64,000 nucleotides of DNA from assembly GCA_023336205.1 (NCBI GenBank), contig JALQCR010000013.1:99481-163480 (forward strand), written 5' to 3'. Shown piece by piece: positions 43,334-51,383 of this stretch. The DNA is from Pseudanabaena sp. Salubria-1. Its GTDB lineage: Bacteria; Cyanobacteriota; Cyanobacteriia; Pseudanabaenales; Pseudanabaenaceae. Each line of letters opens with the position of its first letter. The first letter of the stretch is position 1. A program made the translations under genes and the position numbers. The notes beneath the pieces were generated by a model. It worked only from the letters and a program-made list of their open reading frames with translations. It did not search any database and had not been told where the DNA came from.

Positions 43334-44116
43334 ATGCGCCGCAGACAAATTCTTCGACTCGCCCAAGGTGGACTAATCTCAGCATTTACCGCAGGAATCA
43401 TTGCTGACGCAGCCAACTCGCAGACTAATTCAACCCTAAGACTTCAATGGTTAGGACATCTTTCATTTTTTATCTCAGGGGATAATGTCAGTTTTCTAAC
43501 ACATCCTTTCCGTCCTGCGGGTTGTACAGCTAAATTAACCTCTCCTACGGCAAAGTCTGACTATATTTTGATTAGCTCACGATTATTAGATGAAGGATAT
43601 TTAGAAAATCTCCCCAAGGATACGCGAGTTTTGTCTGAGCCAGGTTCTTACAATCTTAAGGGGATTAATCTTCAAGGCATTACGATGGATCACGATCGCA
43701 TTGGTGGTCGTAGATTTGGTCGGAATGTGGCATGGCGCTGGAAACAATCGGGTATTTTTATCTTGCATTTAGGTGGAGCCGCTGCACCAATCACAGCTTC
43801 TCAAAGAATTTTGATGGGTCGTCCCGATGTTTTGATCTTGCCCATTGGCGGTAATCCTCAAGGCACTGATCCAATGCAACTAAAAGCTTATTCCCCAGTC
43901 GAAGCAAGGGCGATCGTCCAAGAACTTAACCCACGCATTGTCATCCCCACTTATTACCGTACTGACAAATCCAGTAATTCTTGCCAGTTGGCATCCGTAG
44001 ATGAGTTCCTCGCCCTTATGCCCCCCGATACGGTGCGTAAACTCGAAGGCTCAACGCTAGAGCTTAATGCTAGTAGTCTCCCGCAAACTACGGTAGTGCG
44101 CGTTCTCAAATCATAA
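43334..44116 (+). CDS. Exported MBL-fold protein with degenerate metal site
   Basis: 260 residues. The N-terminus MRRRQILRLAQGGLISAFTA has a double Arg and a moderately hydrophobic stretch, compatible with Tat export. The body matches UlaG-type metallo-beta-lactamase-fold proteins (LRLQWLGHLSFFI, VLSEPGSY, VLILPIGGNPQGTDPMQLKA, RIVIPTYYRTD), but the HxHxDH metal motif is replaced by ISSRLLDEGY and the later His is in LHLGGAAAP. Hydrolase activity is thus doubtful; it may be a binding or structural relative. It ends in a bidirectional terminator. Confidence 0.85.
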   Translation: MRRRQILRLAQGGLISAFTAGIIADAANSQTNSTLRLQWLGHLSFFISGDNVSFLTHPFRPAGCTAKLTSPTAKSDYILISSRLLDEGYLENLPKDTRVLSEPGSYNLKGINLQGITMDHDRIGGRRFGRNVAWRWKQSGIFILHLGGAAAPITASQRILMGRPDVLILPIGGNPQGTDPMQLKAYSPVEARAIVQELNPRIVIPTYYRTDKSSNSCQLASVDEFLALMPPDTVRKLEGSTLELNASSLPQTTVVRVLKS

Positions 44117-44123
44117 TCCAAAT

Positions 44124-44166
44124 CATAAAAAAGGAGACTTGCTAAGCAAGTCTCCTTTTTTTTATG
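44124..44166. terminator. Bidirectional terminator between convergent genes
   Basis: CATAAAAAAGGAGACTTGC, TAA loop, complement. The TAA of the L,D-transpeptidase (minus strand) lies in the right arm. Confidence 0.85.
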
Positions 44167-45253
44167 GCGATACTCTCACGATAGTTCCTACGGTCACTTG
44201 GCTAAATAATTCGCGGACATCTTCGTTATACATACGGATACAGCCATGAGAGGCTGCTTGCCCCACCGAAGCTCGGTTAGGAGTGCCATGAAAACCAGAC
44301 CACTCTTTACCATTTGTCCAAAAGCCAATCCAGCGATCGCCTAGCGGATTTTCAGGATCTTTGCTAGGGATTACGTCACCCGTAAAAGGATTTTGCCAAG
44401 CAGGATACTCGATAGTCTCTAAAACTCGATGATTACCCATTGGTGTACTCCAACCCGCCTTACCTACAGCGATCGGATATGTTTTTAAAGGGATTTCCCC
44501 ATGAAAGGCGGTAACTTTGCGCTTGCTGATGCTAACTTCAAGACGAGTGATTTGCATCAGTTCGCGATCCCAGAGTTGTCGATTAGGGTTAATCGTATAG
44601 AGCGAGCCTAGTGCTGGTAATTTCTTTTGATAAGCAAGAGCTTGATAGATCAAAACCGCTAGTTCACTTTTAGTAATCGGTGTAGTAGGCGCAAGAATCC
44701 TTGGGTCGGGATAGTTAGTGACTAAACCTTGTTGGGTAAGTGTAGCGATCGCAGGAATAGCATAGTCAGGGACCTTCAAAGCATCACGATACATTGATAG
44801 CAAATAGGTTTGCGGTGTTTTGTGAGCTTTGCTATTCAGACCAAGCTGACTTGAGATGGCTACTAATACTTCAGCTTTGGTGGCAAGATCATTGAGTCTT
44901 GATGTAATTCTTGGCGCATTCCGATTGGCAAAGGCGATCTCTAGCAAGTTCGCAAGTTCAGCGCGGGTAATGGGGCGATCGGGCTGAAATTGACTAGTTG
45001 AATCAGGATTAACTAAAGCAGCATTCAAAGATGGCTGTAACAATAACCCTTCAACAAACAATCGCGACCAGTGATTTTGTAAATCTATGAATAAAAGGCG
45101 CTTGGGATTCGATGAATTACTTTTAGTCTCTAGATTTTTCGCCCAAGTAATATCATTTTGAAGATTCCCACTGAGTGAAATAAAAGCAAATATATTGGCA
45201 GCGATAACAACGCGCACAAAAGAAGATAAAAGACTTTGCGATCGCATCCCCAT
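44162..45253 (-). CDS. L,D-transpeptidase (YkuD) with SLH-type N-terminal region
   Basis: 363 residues from the ATG at 45253; TTG three codons earlier is in frame. Signal/anchor helix VRVVIAANIFAFISLSG. Residues about 45-210 contain SLH-like repeats (NHWSRLFVEGLLLQPSLNAA, DRPITRAELANLLEIAFA, TTPITKSELAVLIYQALAY), which bind peptidoglycan-linked polymers. Residues about 220-363 are a YkuD domain with the catalytic signature GFHGTPNRASVGQAASHGCI (Cys last but one). It cross-links peptidoglycan by 3-3 bonds or anchors proteins. The 240-nt leader contains a possible structured RNA. Confidence 0.92.
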   Translation of the reverse strand: MGMRSQSLLSSFVRVVIAANIFAFISLSGNLQNDITWAKNLETKSNSSNPKRLLFIDLQNHWSRLFVEGLLLQPSLNAALVNPDSTSQFQPDRPITRAELANLLEIAFANRNAPRITSRLNDLATKAEVLVAISSQLGLNSKAHKTPQTYLLSMYRDALKVPDYAIPAIATLTQQGLVTNYPDPRILAPTTPITKSELAVLIYQALAYQKKLPALGSLYTINPNRQLWDRELMQITRLEVSISKRKVTAFHGEIPLKTYPIAVGKAGWSTPMGNHRVLETIEYPAWQNPFTGDVIPSKDPENPLGDRWIGFWTNGKEWSGFHGTPNRASVGQAASHGCIRMYNEDVRELFSQVTVGTIVRVSP

Positions 45254-45329
45254 AATTTTCAATTGCTATTGCGTTTAGATTTGACTTAATTATCCAAAGT
45301 AGCTATGAAGTCTAACATATTGCACCTCT

Positions 45330-45472
45330 TTTGGCTCTTCTGGGTTCATGGGGATAAGCACAGCTAATAGTAATCAGAATCCTCTCGGAGCAACAGTTAC
45401 AGCCCTACCATGTCGCCAATAATTGTATCGATACTGTACCATTTACCCCTCAAACCCAGATGAGCCCCTCTT
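45330..45472 (-). ncRNA. Candidate structured RNA in the L,D-transpeptidase leader
   Basis: The two ends pair: on the plus strand GGCTCTTCTGGGTTCATGGGG (read in pieces) at about 45333-45353 against CCCCTCAAACCCAGATGAGCC at about 45447-45467, about 18 pairs with two interior mismatches clusters. On the minus strand the apex is UCC-GAGA-GGA, a GNRA tetraloop. A TATAAT lies upstream on the minus strand (about 45510-45515). The gene at 44162-45253 follows 80 nt later. Either a leader RNA or a separate transcript such as a 6S-like RNA; the strand is not certain. Confidence 0.35.
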
Positions 45473-45540
45473 TTGTTGATTGAACGTAAGCAACAAACTC
45501 AGATTAAGCATTATAGCTGTCGCCATTCTTGTTAGGACAT

Positions 45541-45595
45541 AAAACCCAAATAGTGAGAGGCGGCGCTTCGCTCCGCCTCTCACTATTTGGGTTTT
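45541..45595. repeat. Dispersed palindromic repeat, AAAACCCA family
   Basis: AAAACCCAAATAGTGAGAGG + CGG, loop CGCTTCGCT, complement. Left flank GTTAGGACAT relates it to 16733-16785. Much of 45254-46195 consists of such palindromes; no gene is seen there. Confidence 0.72.
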
Positions 45596-45720
45596 AATTT
45601 GGCTTGGTAAAAGTGGCTAAGACTATAAATGTGACAAACTACATGCAACCCATCACGATCAGTATGACTAAAGTAAAAAATGTACTTCGCGCATCCTTTA
45701 TTTCTTGAGAGGACAACTTG

Positions 45721-45826
45721 TAAGTAGACACGCTTAATTAATTACACACCCAAACCCGTAAGGTTGCTCGCCACAGGGGAGCAACCTTACGGGTTTGGGT
45801 AATTTATTCTGCACAGATACTTATCA
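45721..45826. repeat. MITE-like repeat, CCCGTAAGGTTGC family, copy 1
   Basis: Core palindrome CCCAAACCCGTAAGGTTGCTC and complement (45749-45799). Flanks are conserved with copies 2 and 3 and are imperfect inverted repeats of each other: TAAGTAGACACGCTTAATTA on the left, AATTTATTCTGCACAGATACTTAT (in parts) on the right. Confidence 0.78.
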
Positions 45827-45830
45827 TCCC

Positions 45831-45865
45831 AATTCACAGAAGTGTTGCGACACTTTTATGAATTG
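45831..45865. repeat. Short palindrome AATTCAcaaAAGTGTTG
   Basis: AATTCA...AAGTGTTGCGACACTT...TGAATT. Related sequences recur at about 49673-49697 and 51311-51350, so this is another small repeat family. Confidence 0.6.
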
Positions 45866-45904
45866 AAACCCAAACCCAATAAGGACTTTGGTATAAGTCC
45901 TGAG

Positions 45905-46003
45905 TAAGTAGACACGCTTAATTACACACCCTAACCCATAAGGTTGCGCCCCTGCGGGGCGCAACCTTATGGGTTAGGAATTTATTCTACACAGATACTT
46001 ATT
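45905..46003. repeat. MITE-like repeat, CCCGTAAGGTTGC family, copy 2
   Basis: Core CCTAACCCATAAGGTTGCGC + CCC around TGC (45929-45978). Flanks GTAAGTAGACACGCTTAATTA and AATTTATTCTACACAGATACTT match copy 1. Confidence 0.78.
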
Positions 46004-46027
46004 ACATAAATTTTCGACTAGAAGAGC

Positions 46028-46080
46028 CATGACAAACTTTTAAAAGCGTTGCTTAGCAACACTTTTAAAAGTTTGTCATG
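46028..46080. repeat. Palindrome CATGACAAACTTTTAAAAGC
   Basis: 25-bp arms around TTA with one difference (GCGTTGC/GCAACAC). The inner ACTTTTAAAAG core is shared with 27816-27884. It lies about 115 bp before the clpP start. Confidence 0.72.
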
Positions 46081-46195
46081 ATTCTGGGTTGAGTATAAAG
46101 CGATATAGTCGCGGGGTGAAATCCGAATAGAGACAACGGTTAGCTTTTATGACATATCAGTACAATATGATGAGAGTAAACCGTAAAGATAAACT

Positions 46196-46792
46196 ATGAT
46201 CCCCACCGTAATTGAACAGTCTGGTCGTGGCGAAAGAGCCTTTGACATTTTTTCGCGTCTACTGCGGGAGCGGATCGTATTTTTAGGGCAACAAGTTGAC
46301 GACAGTATTTCTAATATCATCGTTGCTCAGTTGCTTTTTCTCGAAGCCGATGATCCCGAAAAAGATATTTTCTTGTATATCAATTCCCCTGGTGGTTCTG
46401 TAACCGCAGGTATGGCAATTTACGATACGATGCAACACATTCGCCCTGATGTTTCCACAATTTGTGTGGGCTTAGCGGCAAGTATGGGGGCTTTTTTGCT
46501 CACGGGTGGCGCTAAGGGTAAAAGACTATCTTTGCCCCATACACGCATTATGATTCATCAACCTCTCGGCGGCGCACAGGGTCAAGCTACCGATATCGAA
46601 ATCCAAGCCAAGGAAATCCTATATCACAAGAATCGCCTGAATGAGCTGATGGCTTTTCATACTGGTCAGCCTATTGAGCGCATTGCAGAGGATACCGATC
46701 GCGATTTCTTCATGGCTCCTGATGAGGCAAAAAATTACGGCTTAATCGATGAAGTTGTAGCCCAACGTCCGAAATTTGAAGTTGCTACTTAG
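46196..46792 (+). CDS. clpP: ATP-dependent Clp protease proteolytic subunit ClpP
   Basis: 198 residues. Catalytic triad Ser96 ([10 protein letters not shown]), His121 ([12 protein letters not shown]) and Asp170 (DTDRDFFM) are all present, so it is an active ClpP and not the cyanobacterial ClpR. Other family text: [20 protein letters not shown]. It forms 14-mer chambers that degrade substrates fed by ClpC or ClpX. Cyanobacteria have several clpP genes; no clpR or clpX is adjacent here, so which paralogue this is cannot be told. A hairpin terminator with T-run follows. Confidence 0.95.
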   Translation: MIPTVIEQSGRGERAFDIFSRLLRERIVFLGQQVDDSISNIIVAQLLFLEADDPEKDIFLYINSPGGSVTAGMAIYDTMQHIRPDVSTICVGLAASMGAFLLTGGAKGKRLSLPHTRIMIHQPLGGAQGQATDIEIQAKEILYHKNRLNELMAFHTGQPIERIAEDTDRDFFMAPDEAKNYGLIDEVVAQRPKFEVAT

Positions 46793-46798
46793 TATTGT

Positions 46799-46831
46799 AA
46801 AAAATGGCTCAAAGACTTGAGCCATTTTTTG
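46799..46831 (+). terminator. Intrinsic terminator after clpP
   Basis: AAAAAATGGCTCAA, GACT-type loop, TTGAGCCATTTTTT. Confidence 0.87.
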
Positions 46832-46857
46832 TTTTTAGTATTTAATTTTGAGTAAAT

Positions 46858-47120
46858 ATGCTTGAAACAAACTCTTTGAAATCCCTTAAACAAGAAGCTG
46901 AAGTAAATTCTTGTGATGATCAGGTGTGGCTGCGTCTAGCAAGAGCCTGTTATCAGCAAGCAAATTGGGAAGAGGCGATCGCAGCTTATGATCGAGCTAT
47001 TGATATGCGACATCAGTACTCAGCAGAGAATTATGACCCTAGCAATATCTTAGTCACATCCTCCCCAAATATTTCTAATAGTAATGAAGATAGTTCTAAT
47101 TCATTAGATGAAGCATTTAC
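46858..47120 (+). pseudogene. TPR-PRMT-like methyltransferase, N-terminal part (interrupted)
   Basis: Starts at ATG 46858. One TPR unit (DQVWLRLARACYQQANWEEA IAAYDRAIDM, given in parts) and a Ser/Asn-rich linker are left before the ISL3-family insertion at codon 88 or so. After removal of the IS and one GCATTTAC copy, the frame continues SLDEAFTYFQETLEIESEY into 48407-49666. Confidence 0.85.
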
Positions 47121-48406
47121 GGCTCAATCGTCTAAATGATGCTAAGGTAACATAAGATACAAAACAACAAATATGCAGCCAATTCTAACCGAACTTTTAA
47201 ATCTGCCAGGAATCGAAGTAGAAAACTACACAAAAGTAGCAGATCGATTAATTTTAGAGGTTGAAGCGAAAACGACAAAAGCAAAGTGTCCAAGATGCGG
47301 AGAAGAAAGTAATCATCTGCATCAAAATCGCTGGTATTTTGCAAGAGATTTAAGCATTAGTGGACAGGAAGTACTATTAAAAGTAAACCGTCGTCAATTC
47401 AAGTGTAAAAAATGTGAAAAGCCGTTCAGTGAAGAACTAGAATTTATAGGAAAGAGACGAAAACAAACTAACAGATTTGCAGAGATGATAGTGCAGCAAG
47501 TATTGCATAGCGATATGCATAATGTAGGGAAGCAAAATGACTTAACAGATGAGGAAGTGTGGTCGATGATAAAATACATTAGCGAAAAAAAACTTAGAAT
47601 AGATTTAAAGCCATTAAAACGACTTGGGATTGATGAAATAGCATTACGAAAAGGACAAGGGGACTACATAGTAGTATTGGTAGATTTAGACAGAAAAATA
47701 CCGATAGGATTTGTGCGATCACGGAAACAAGAAGAAATAAGGAAAGAGCTTGAGGGGTGGGGAAAAGAGGTGTTAGAGCAAATTATTGAGGTAAGTATGG
47801 ATCTAAGTGGAAATTATAAAGGACTGATCAACAAACTAATACCAAAAGCAGAGGTAGTAGCCGACCGATTCCATGTAACAAAGATAGTTCCTGAGGAACT
47901 AAAAACAGCACGAAATGACCTGCAAAAAGCAAATAAAGAAAACAAAAATGTAAACGAGAAAAAGAAAATCGAAGAAGCACTTAAGCAGAGTAAGTATGCA
48001 TTACTAAAGAACGAAAAAGATTTAACAGAGAAGCAAAAAATAAAATTAGAAGAAATTCGAGAAGTGGTACCATTGCTAGGGAAAATGCATCAGCAAAAAG
48101 AAGAGTTTAGAAGAGTCTTTGAAGATGCTAAAAATTGGGGAGATGGCGCATCAAAATTACTCGACTGGATGGAGACAGCAAAGGAGACGTATAAGGATAG
48201 TGTTGGCACAATTTGTCGATGGTTTGGAGAAGTTACTAATTACTTTGAGAACCGCACTACTAATGGCGTTGTTGAGGGTATCAATAATAAGTTAAAGCTA
48301 ATTAAACGATCTGGGTATGGCTTCAGGAATTTTGATAATTTTAAGTTGCGATCTCTAATTTGTTGGCATTTAGATATTGGTCGAGCATAGTTTGAACGAT
48401 AGAGCC
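47121..48406 (+). mobile_element. ISL3-family insertion sequence
   Basis: Imperfect inverted ends starting GGCTC(A/T)ATCGT...AAA..ATGCT over about 25 bp; 1286 bp; 8-bp target duplication GCATTTAC at 47113-47120 and 48407-48414. It splits a TPR-methyltransferase gene in the same orientation. Confidence 0.93.
47173..48390 (+). CDS. ISL3-family transposase
   Basis: 405 residues. N-terminal zinc ribbon CPRCGEESNHLH...CKKCEKPF, an HTH region, and the DDE_Tnp_ISL3 core: Asp in LGIDEIALRKGQGDY, Asp in VVADRFHVTK, Glu in TNGVVEGINNKLKLIKR, with the long charged helical insertion (about 250-330) usual for the family. The frame is complete. The codon use is clearly AT-rich compared with the flanking host gene. 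Confidence 0.95.
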   Translation: MQPILTELLNLPGIEVENYTKVADRLILEVEAKTTKAKCPRCGEESNHLHQNRWYFARDLSISGQEVLLKVNRRQFKCKKCEKPFSEELEFIGKRRKQTNRFAEMIVQQVLHSDMHNVGKQNDLTDEEVWSMIKYISEKKLRIDLKPLKRLGIDEIALRKGQGDYIVVLVDLDRKIPIGFVRSRKQEEIRKELEGWGKEVLEQIIEVSMDLSGNYKGLINKLIPKAEVVADRFHVTKIVPEELKTARNDLQKANKENKNVNEKKKIEEALKQSKYALLKNEKDLTEKQKIKLEEIREVVPLLGKMHQQKEEFRRVFEDAKNWGDGASKLLDWMETAKETYKDSVGTICRWFGEVTNYFENRTTNGVVEGINNKLKLIKRSGYGFRNFDNFKLRSLICWHLDIGRA

Positions 48407-49666
48407 GCATTTACTTACTTTCAAGAAACCTTAGAAATAGAATCCGAATACGCAGTATTCTATCTTCATTATGGGTATTTCCTGCGCGATCAATTACAGA
48501 TTAATGCAGCCGAATTGGCATTTCACAAATGTCTAGAGATTAATCCAGAATTGGCTGAATCCTTTCTAGAGTTAGGCAACATTGAATATAACCGATGTAA
48601 CTATGCGGCATCTGTACAATATTTTCAAAATGCGCTTGTTCATAAACCCGAATATGCCGAAGCTTATTGCAATATTGGTAATTGTCTAGCATTACAAGGT
48701 CAGTTTGAAGAAGCAATTACCTGTTATGAACAAGCCTATGCCATAAATCCCAACTTGCCCGAACTTTCTCAGAAGTTGAACAAAATCTATAACAGGTTCG
48801 TACCACGTTGGCATTTCCCAATGATGAATGATACTTACCGCAATGATTGCTATGAAAAGACCTTACAAAAACTAGTCAAGCCTGATTCCATAGTTTTAGA
48901 TATTGGTTCTGGCTCTGGATTACTAGCCCTTATGGCTGCAAAAGCTGGTGCAAAGCAAGTATATACCTGTGAAAAGGTTAATGTGATCGCTAATATCGCC
49001 AGACAAATTGTGGAGGCTAATGGCTATAGTCAACAGATTACTACGTTTAATAAACTATCTAATGATTTAAAAGTCGGTGAAGATTTAGCCGAACCAGCCG
49101 ATATCTTAGTCAGCGAAATTTTTGATGTGGGACTCTTAGCAGAGTATGCAGTCCCTTCTATTCGTCACGCCCGTGAGCACTTACTGAAACCCAGTGCCAA
49201 GATTATTCCTAAGGCAGCAACTGTATATGCAGCTTTGGTTGATAGTCAGGATGTATTTCATACGGATCGTGTGAATATGGTGTCTGGTTTTGATCTAAGT
49301 TTGTTTAATACTTTTGCCAAAAAAGAAGATTACTTGCAATTATTTTTGCGTAACTTCAAGCATAAAATCCTCTGTCAGCCTTTTGAAGTCTTCGAGTTTG
49401 ACTTCTGTGGGGCTAATATCGTGCCTGAAAATCGCAAGATAGCTGTACAGATTACGCAAAATGGAAATTGCCATGCGATCGCTTTCTGGTTCCGTTTATG
49501 GCTAGATGATGAGATTTATCTGGATACCAGCCCCTTGAGTCAAGATACTTGCTGGATGCAGGCTGTACATATTGTCGATCCGCCTAACGTTGTTCATGCT
49601 GGGCAGGAAGTAGTAGTATTAGCCAGCCACGATACCACCTACATTGATTTAAAGTTGGATGAGTAG
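48407..49666 (+). pseudogene. TPR-PRMT-like methyltransferase, C-terminal part (after ISL3)
   Basis: About 420 codons. Three to four TPR units (YAVFYLHYGYFLRDQ, ASVQYFQNALVHKPEYAEAY, EEAITCYEQAYAINPNLPEL) precede a SAM-dependent methyltransferase: motif I VLDIGSGSGLLALMAAKAGA, then ILVSEIFDVGLLAEYAVPS, which matches the double-Glu loop (SE...E) of protein arginine methyltransferases, closest in style to PRMT7/PRMT9. The beta-barrel half follows. The open frame can be translated from inside the IS, so a shortened protein with the whole catalytic part may still be made. Confidence 0.82.
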
Positions 49667-49729
49667 AAAAGTGTTGTCACACTTTCGTGAATTGGTATAT
49701 AGCACTTTTCAAGCAAGCGAGTTACAAAG

Positions 49730-49762
49730 GTTAGTTTCCCCGCCAAAGGCGGGGAAACTAAC
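49730..49762. repeat. Palindrome GTTAGTTTCCCCGCC
   Basis: 15-bp arms around AAA, in the 164-bp gap between the methyltransferase gene and glmM. Another related short hairpin (AAAGTGTTGTCACACTTT) is at about 49673-49690. Confidence 0.65.
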
Positions 49763-49830
49763 CCGTACTTCACTAGATTGGTAAATGCTATAAAGGCTTT
49801 CTAATATGTAATGTGTGAGGAGACATATTT

Positions 49831-51204
49831 ATGAAATTGTTTGGGACAGATGGTATTCGTGGGCATGTTGGGAGTTTTTTAACAGCCCCACTTGCCTTAG
49901 AGGTTGGGATTAGTGCAGGAAAAATTTTAAAAGAGCGGATTGAGCTTGATCGATCTAATAGAGCCAATGTAATTGCGATCGGGCAAGATTCTCGGACATC
50001 GGGCGATATGCTCTCGTCAGCTATTTCTGCTGGTTTGACTGCTGCTGGTTGGGATGTTTGGCATATTGGGCTATGTCCTACGCCTGCGGTCGCCTACTTG
50101 ACGGCTAATTCTCCTGAAATCTTTGGCGGTGTAATGATTTCCGCGAGCCATAATCCACCTGAAGATAACGGTATTAAATTCTTTGGTGATAATGGTGCAA
50201 AACTCTGTGGGGAGACGCAACAAGCGATCGAAAAACTTTTAGAATCGCGCCTCCATGCTGATCTGGTCAACTCATCAACAGATTGGGGTAAATATCACGA
50301 AAAATCACACTTAATTGCTGATTACCAAGAGTCTTTGCAATCCTCGATCGCTACAGATTTAAGCGGTTTAAAAGTAGTTTTGGATCTTGCGTGGGGTTCC
50401 GCGACCCGTGTATCGCTAGAAGTATTTCGCAACTTGGGTGCAGAAGTAATTTGCTTGCACCAAGAGCCCGATGGCGATCGCATTAATGTCAACTGCGGCT
50501 CCACTCATCTTGAACCATTACGGGCAGCGGTGAAGGAACATCAAGCAGATATAGGCTTTGCCTTTGATGGTGATGCTGATCGAGTCTTAGCTGTTGATAG
50601 CAATGGTCGAGTGGTTGATGGAGATTACATCCTTTACCTGTGGGGACAGGAGCTAATGGAAAATAATCAACTACCCGACAGTGCGATCGTTACAACTGTG
50701 ATGGCAAATCTAGGATTTGAACGCGCATGGCAAAAACTAGGCGGTAATTTTGTGCGTACGGCTGTTGGCGATCAATATGTCCATGCCGAAATGGTGCGAT
50801 CGGGCGCAATGCTCGGTGGTGAGCAGTCAGGGCATGTTCTATGCCGTCACTATGCGGTGAGTGGTGATGGGCTATTGGCAGCATTACATCTAGCCGCCCT
50901 TGCTAAGCAAAAAGCTCCTTTATCAGAATTGATGGATCAAAGTTTTCATCCTTATCCACAGTTGCTCAAAAATGTGCGTGTCGAAGATCGCGAACTGCGA
51001 CGCAATTGGCAGACCTGTGATGCATTAGTACAGGCAATCGCTTTAGCCGAACAGGATTTAGGCGATCGAGGTCGGATTTTGGTTCGGGCTTCGGGGACGG
51101 AGCCATTGATGCGGGTAATGGTGGAAGCAGAAACCCTTGATTTGGCTCAACATTGGACTAATAGTTTGACAGGATTAATTGAGAAACAATTTGTCAATAA
51201 CTAA
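49831..51204 (+). CDS. glmM: Phosphoglucosamine mutase GlmM
   Basis: 457 residues, alpha-D-phosphohexomutase family. Start [11 protein letters not shown] is typical, with GAGGAG about 9 nt upstream. Phospho-Ser106 in [19 protein letters not shown], metal-binding [12 protein letters not shown], sugar-binding GGEQSGHVL and phosphate-binding [14 protein letters not shown] are all intact. It converts glucosamine-6-phosphate to glucosamine-1-phosphate for UDP-GlcNAc, peptidoglycan and LPS. It stands alone and ends in a palindromic terminator. Confidence 0.97.
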   Translation: MKLFGTDGIRGHVGSFLTAPLALEVGISAGKILKERIELDRSNRANVIAIGQDSRTSGDMLSSAISAGLTAAGWDVWHIGLCPTPAVAYLTANSPEIFGGVMISASHNPPEDNGIKFFGDNGAKLCGETQQAIEKLLESRLHADLVNSSTDWGKYHEKSHLIADYQESLQSSIATDLSGLKVVLDLAWGSATRVSLEVFRNLGAEVICLHQEPDGDRINVNCGSTHLEPLRAAVKEHQADIGFAFDGDADRVLAVDSNGRVVDGDYILYLWGQELMENNQLPDSAIVTTVMANLGFERAWQKLGGNFVRTAVGDQYVHAEMVRSGAMLGGEQSGHVLCRHYAVSGDGLLAALHLAALAKQKAPLSELMDQSFHPYPQLLKNVRVEDRELRRNWQTCDALVQAIALAEQDLGDRGRILVRASGTEPLMRVMVEAETLDLAQHWTNSLTGLIEKQFVNN

Positions 51205-51245
51205 AAAAAGAGGCGGTGCAAAGCATCGCCTCTTTTTTTAGTTAT
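51197..51245. terminator. Palindromic terminator over the glmM stop codon
   Basis: ATAACTAAAAAAAGAGGCGG + TGC around AAA with one mismatch. The TAA stop of glmM lies inside the left arm. Confidence 0.87.
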
Positions 51246-51255
51246 GCTAATACTA

Positions 51256-51286
51256 AATCAAGAAATGGCGTAGCTATTTCTTGATT
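51256..51286. repeat. Short palindrome AATCAAGAAATGGC
   Basis: Arms with one mismatch. A close relative is at 54330-54362 (AAATTAAGAAATGGC), both followed by a run of A and CTTA(T/C)...GGGTTT, so a small repeat family. Confidence 0.62.
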
Positions 51287-51310
51287 AAAAAAAACTTACT
51301 GGGTTTGGAT

Positions 51311-51350
51311 TTCAATTCACAAAAATGTTGTCACACTTTTGTGAATTGAA
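51311..51350. repeat. Palindrome TTCAATTCACAAAA
   Basis: TTCAATTCACAAAAatgttgtcacacTTTTGTGAATTGAA (arms 14 bp). Family member of 45831-45865. It ends 33 bp before the kinase start codon. Confidence 0.65.
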
Positions 51351-51383
51351 CTGTATGAATCAGCCAGCTTGCATGGTCAAAAT

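Noticed and set aside
45300..45480. rnpB, ssrA or SRP RNA
   Set aside because: The conserved cores of RNase P RNA, tmRNA and SRP RNA were not found; only the paired ends and GNRA apex are visible.
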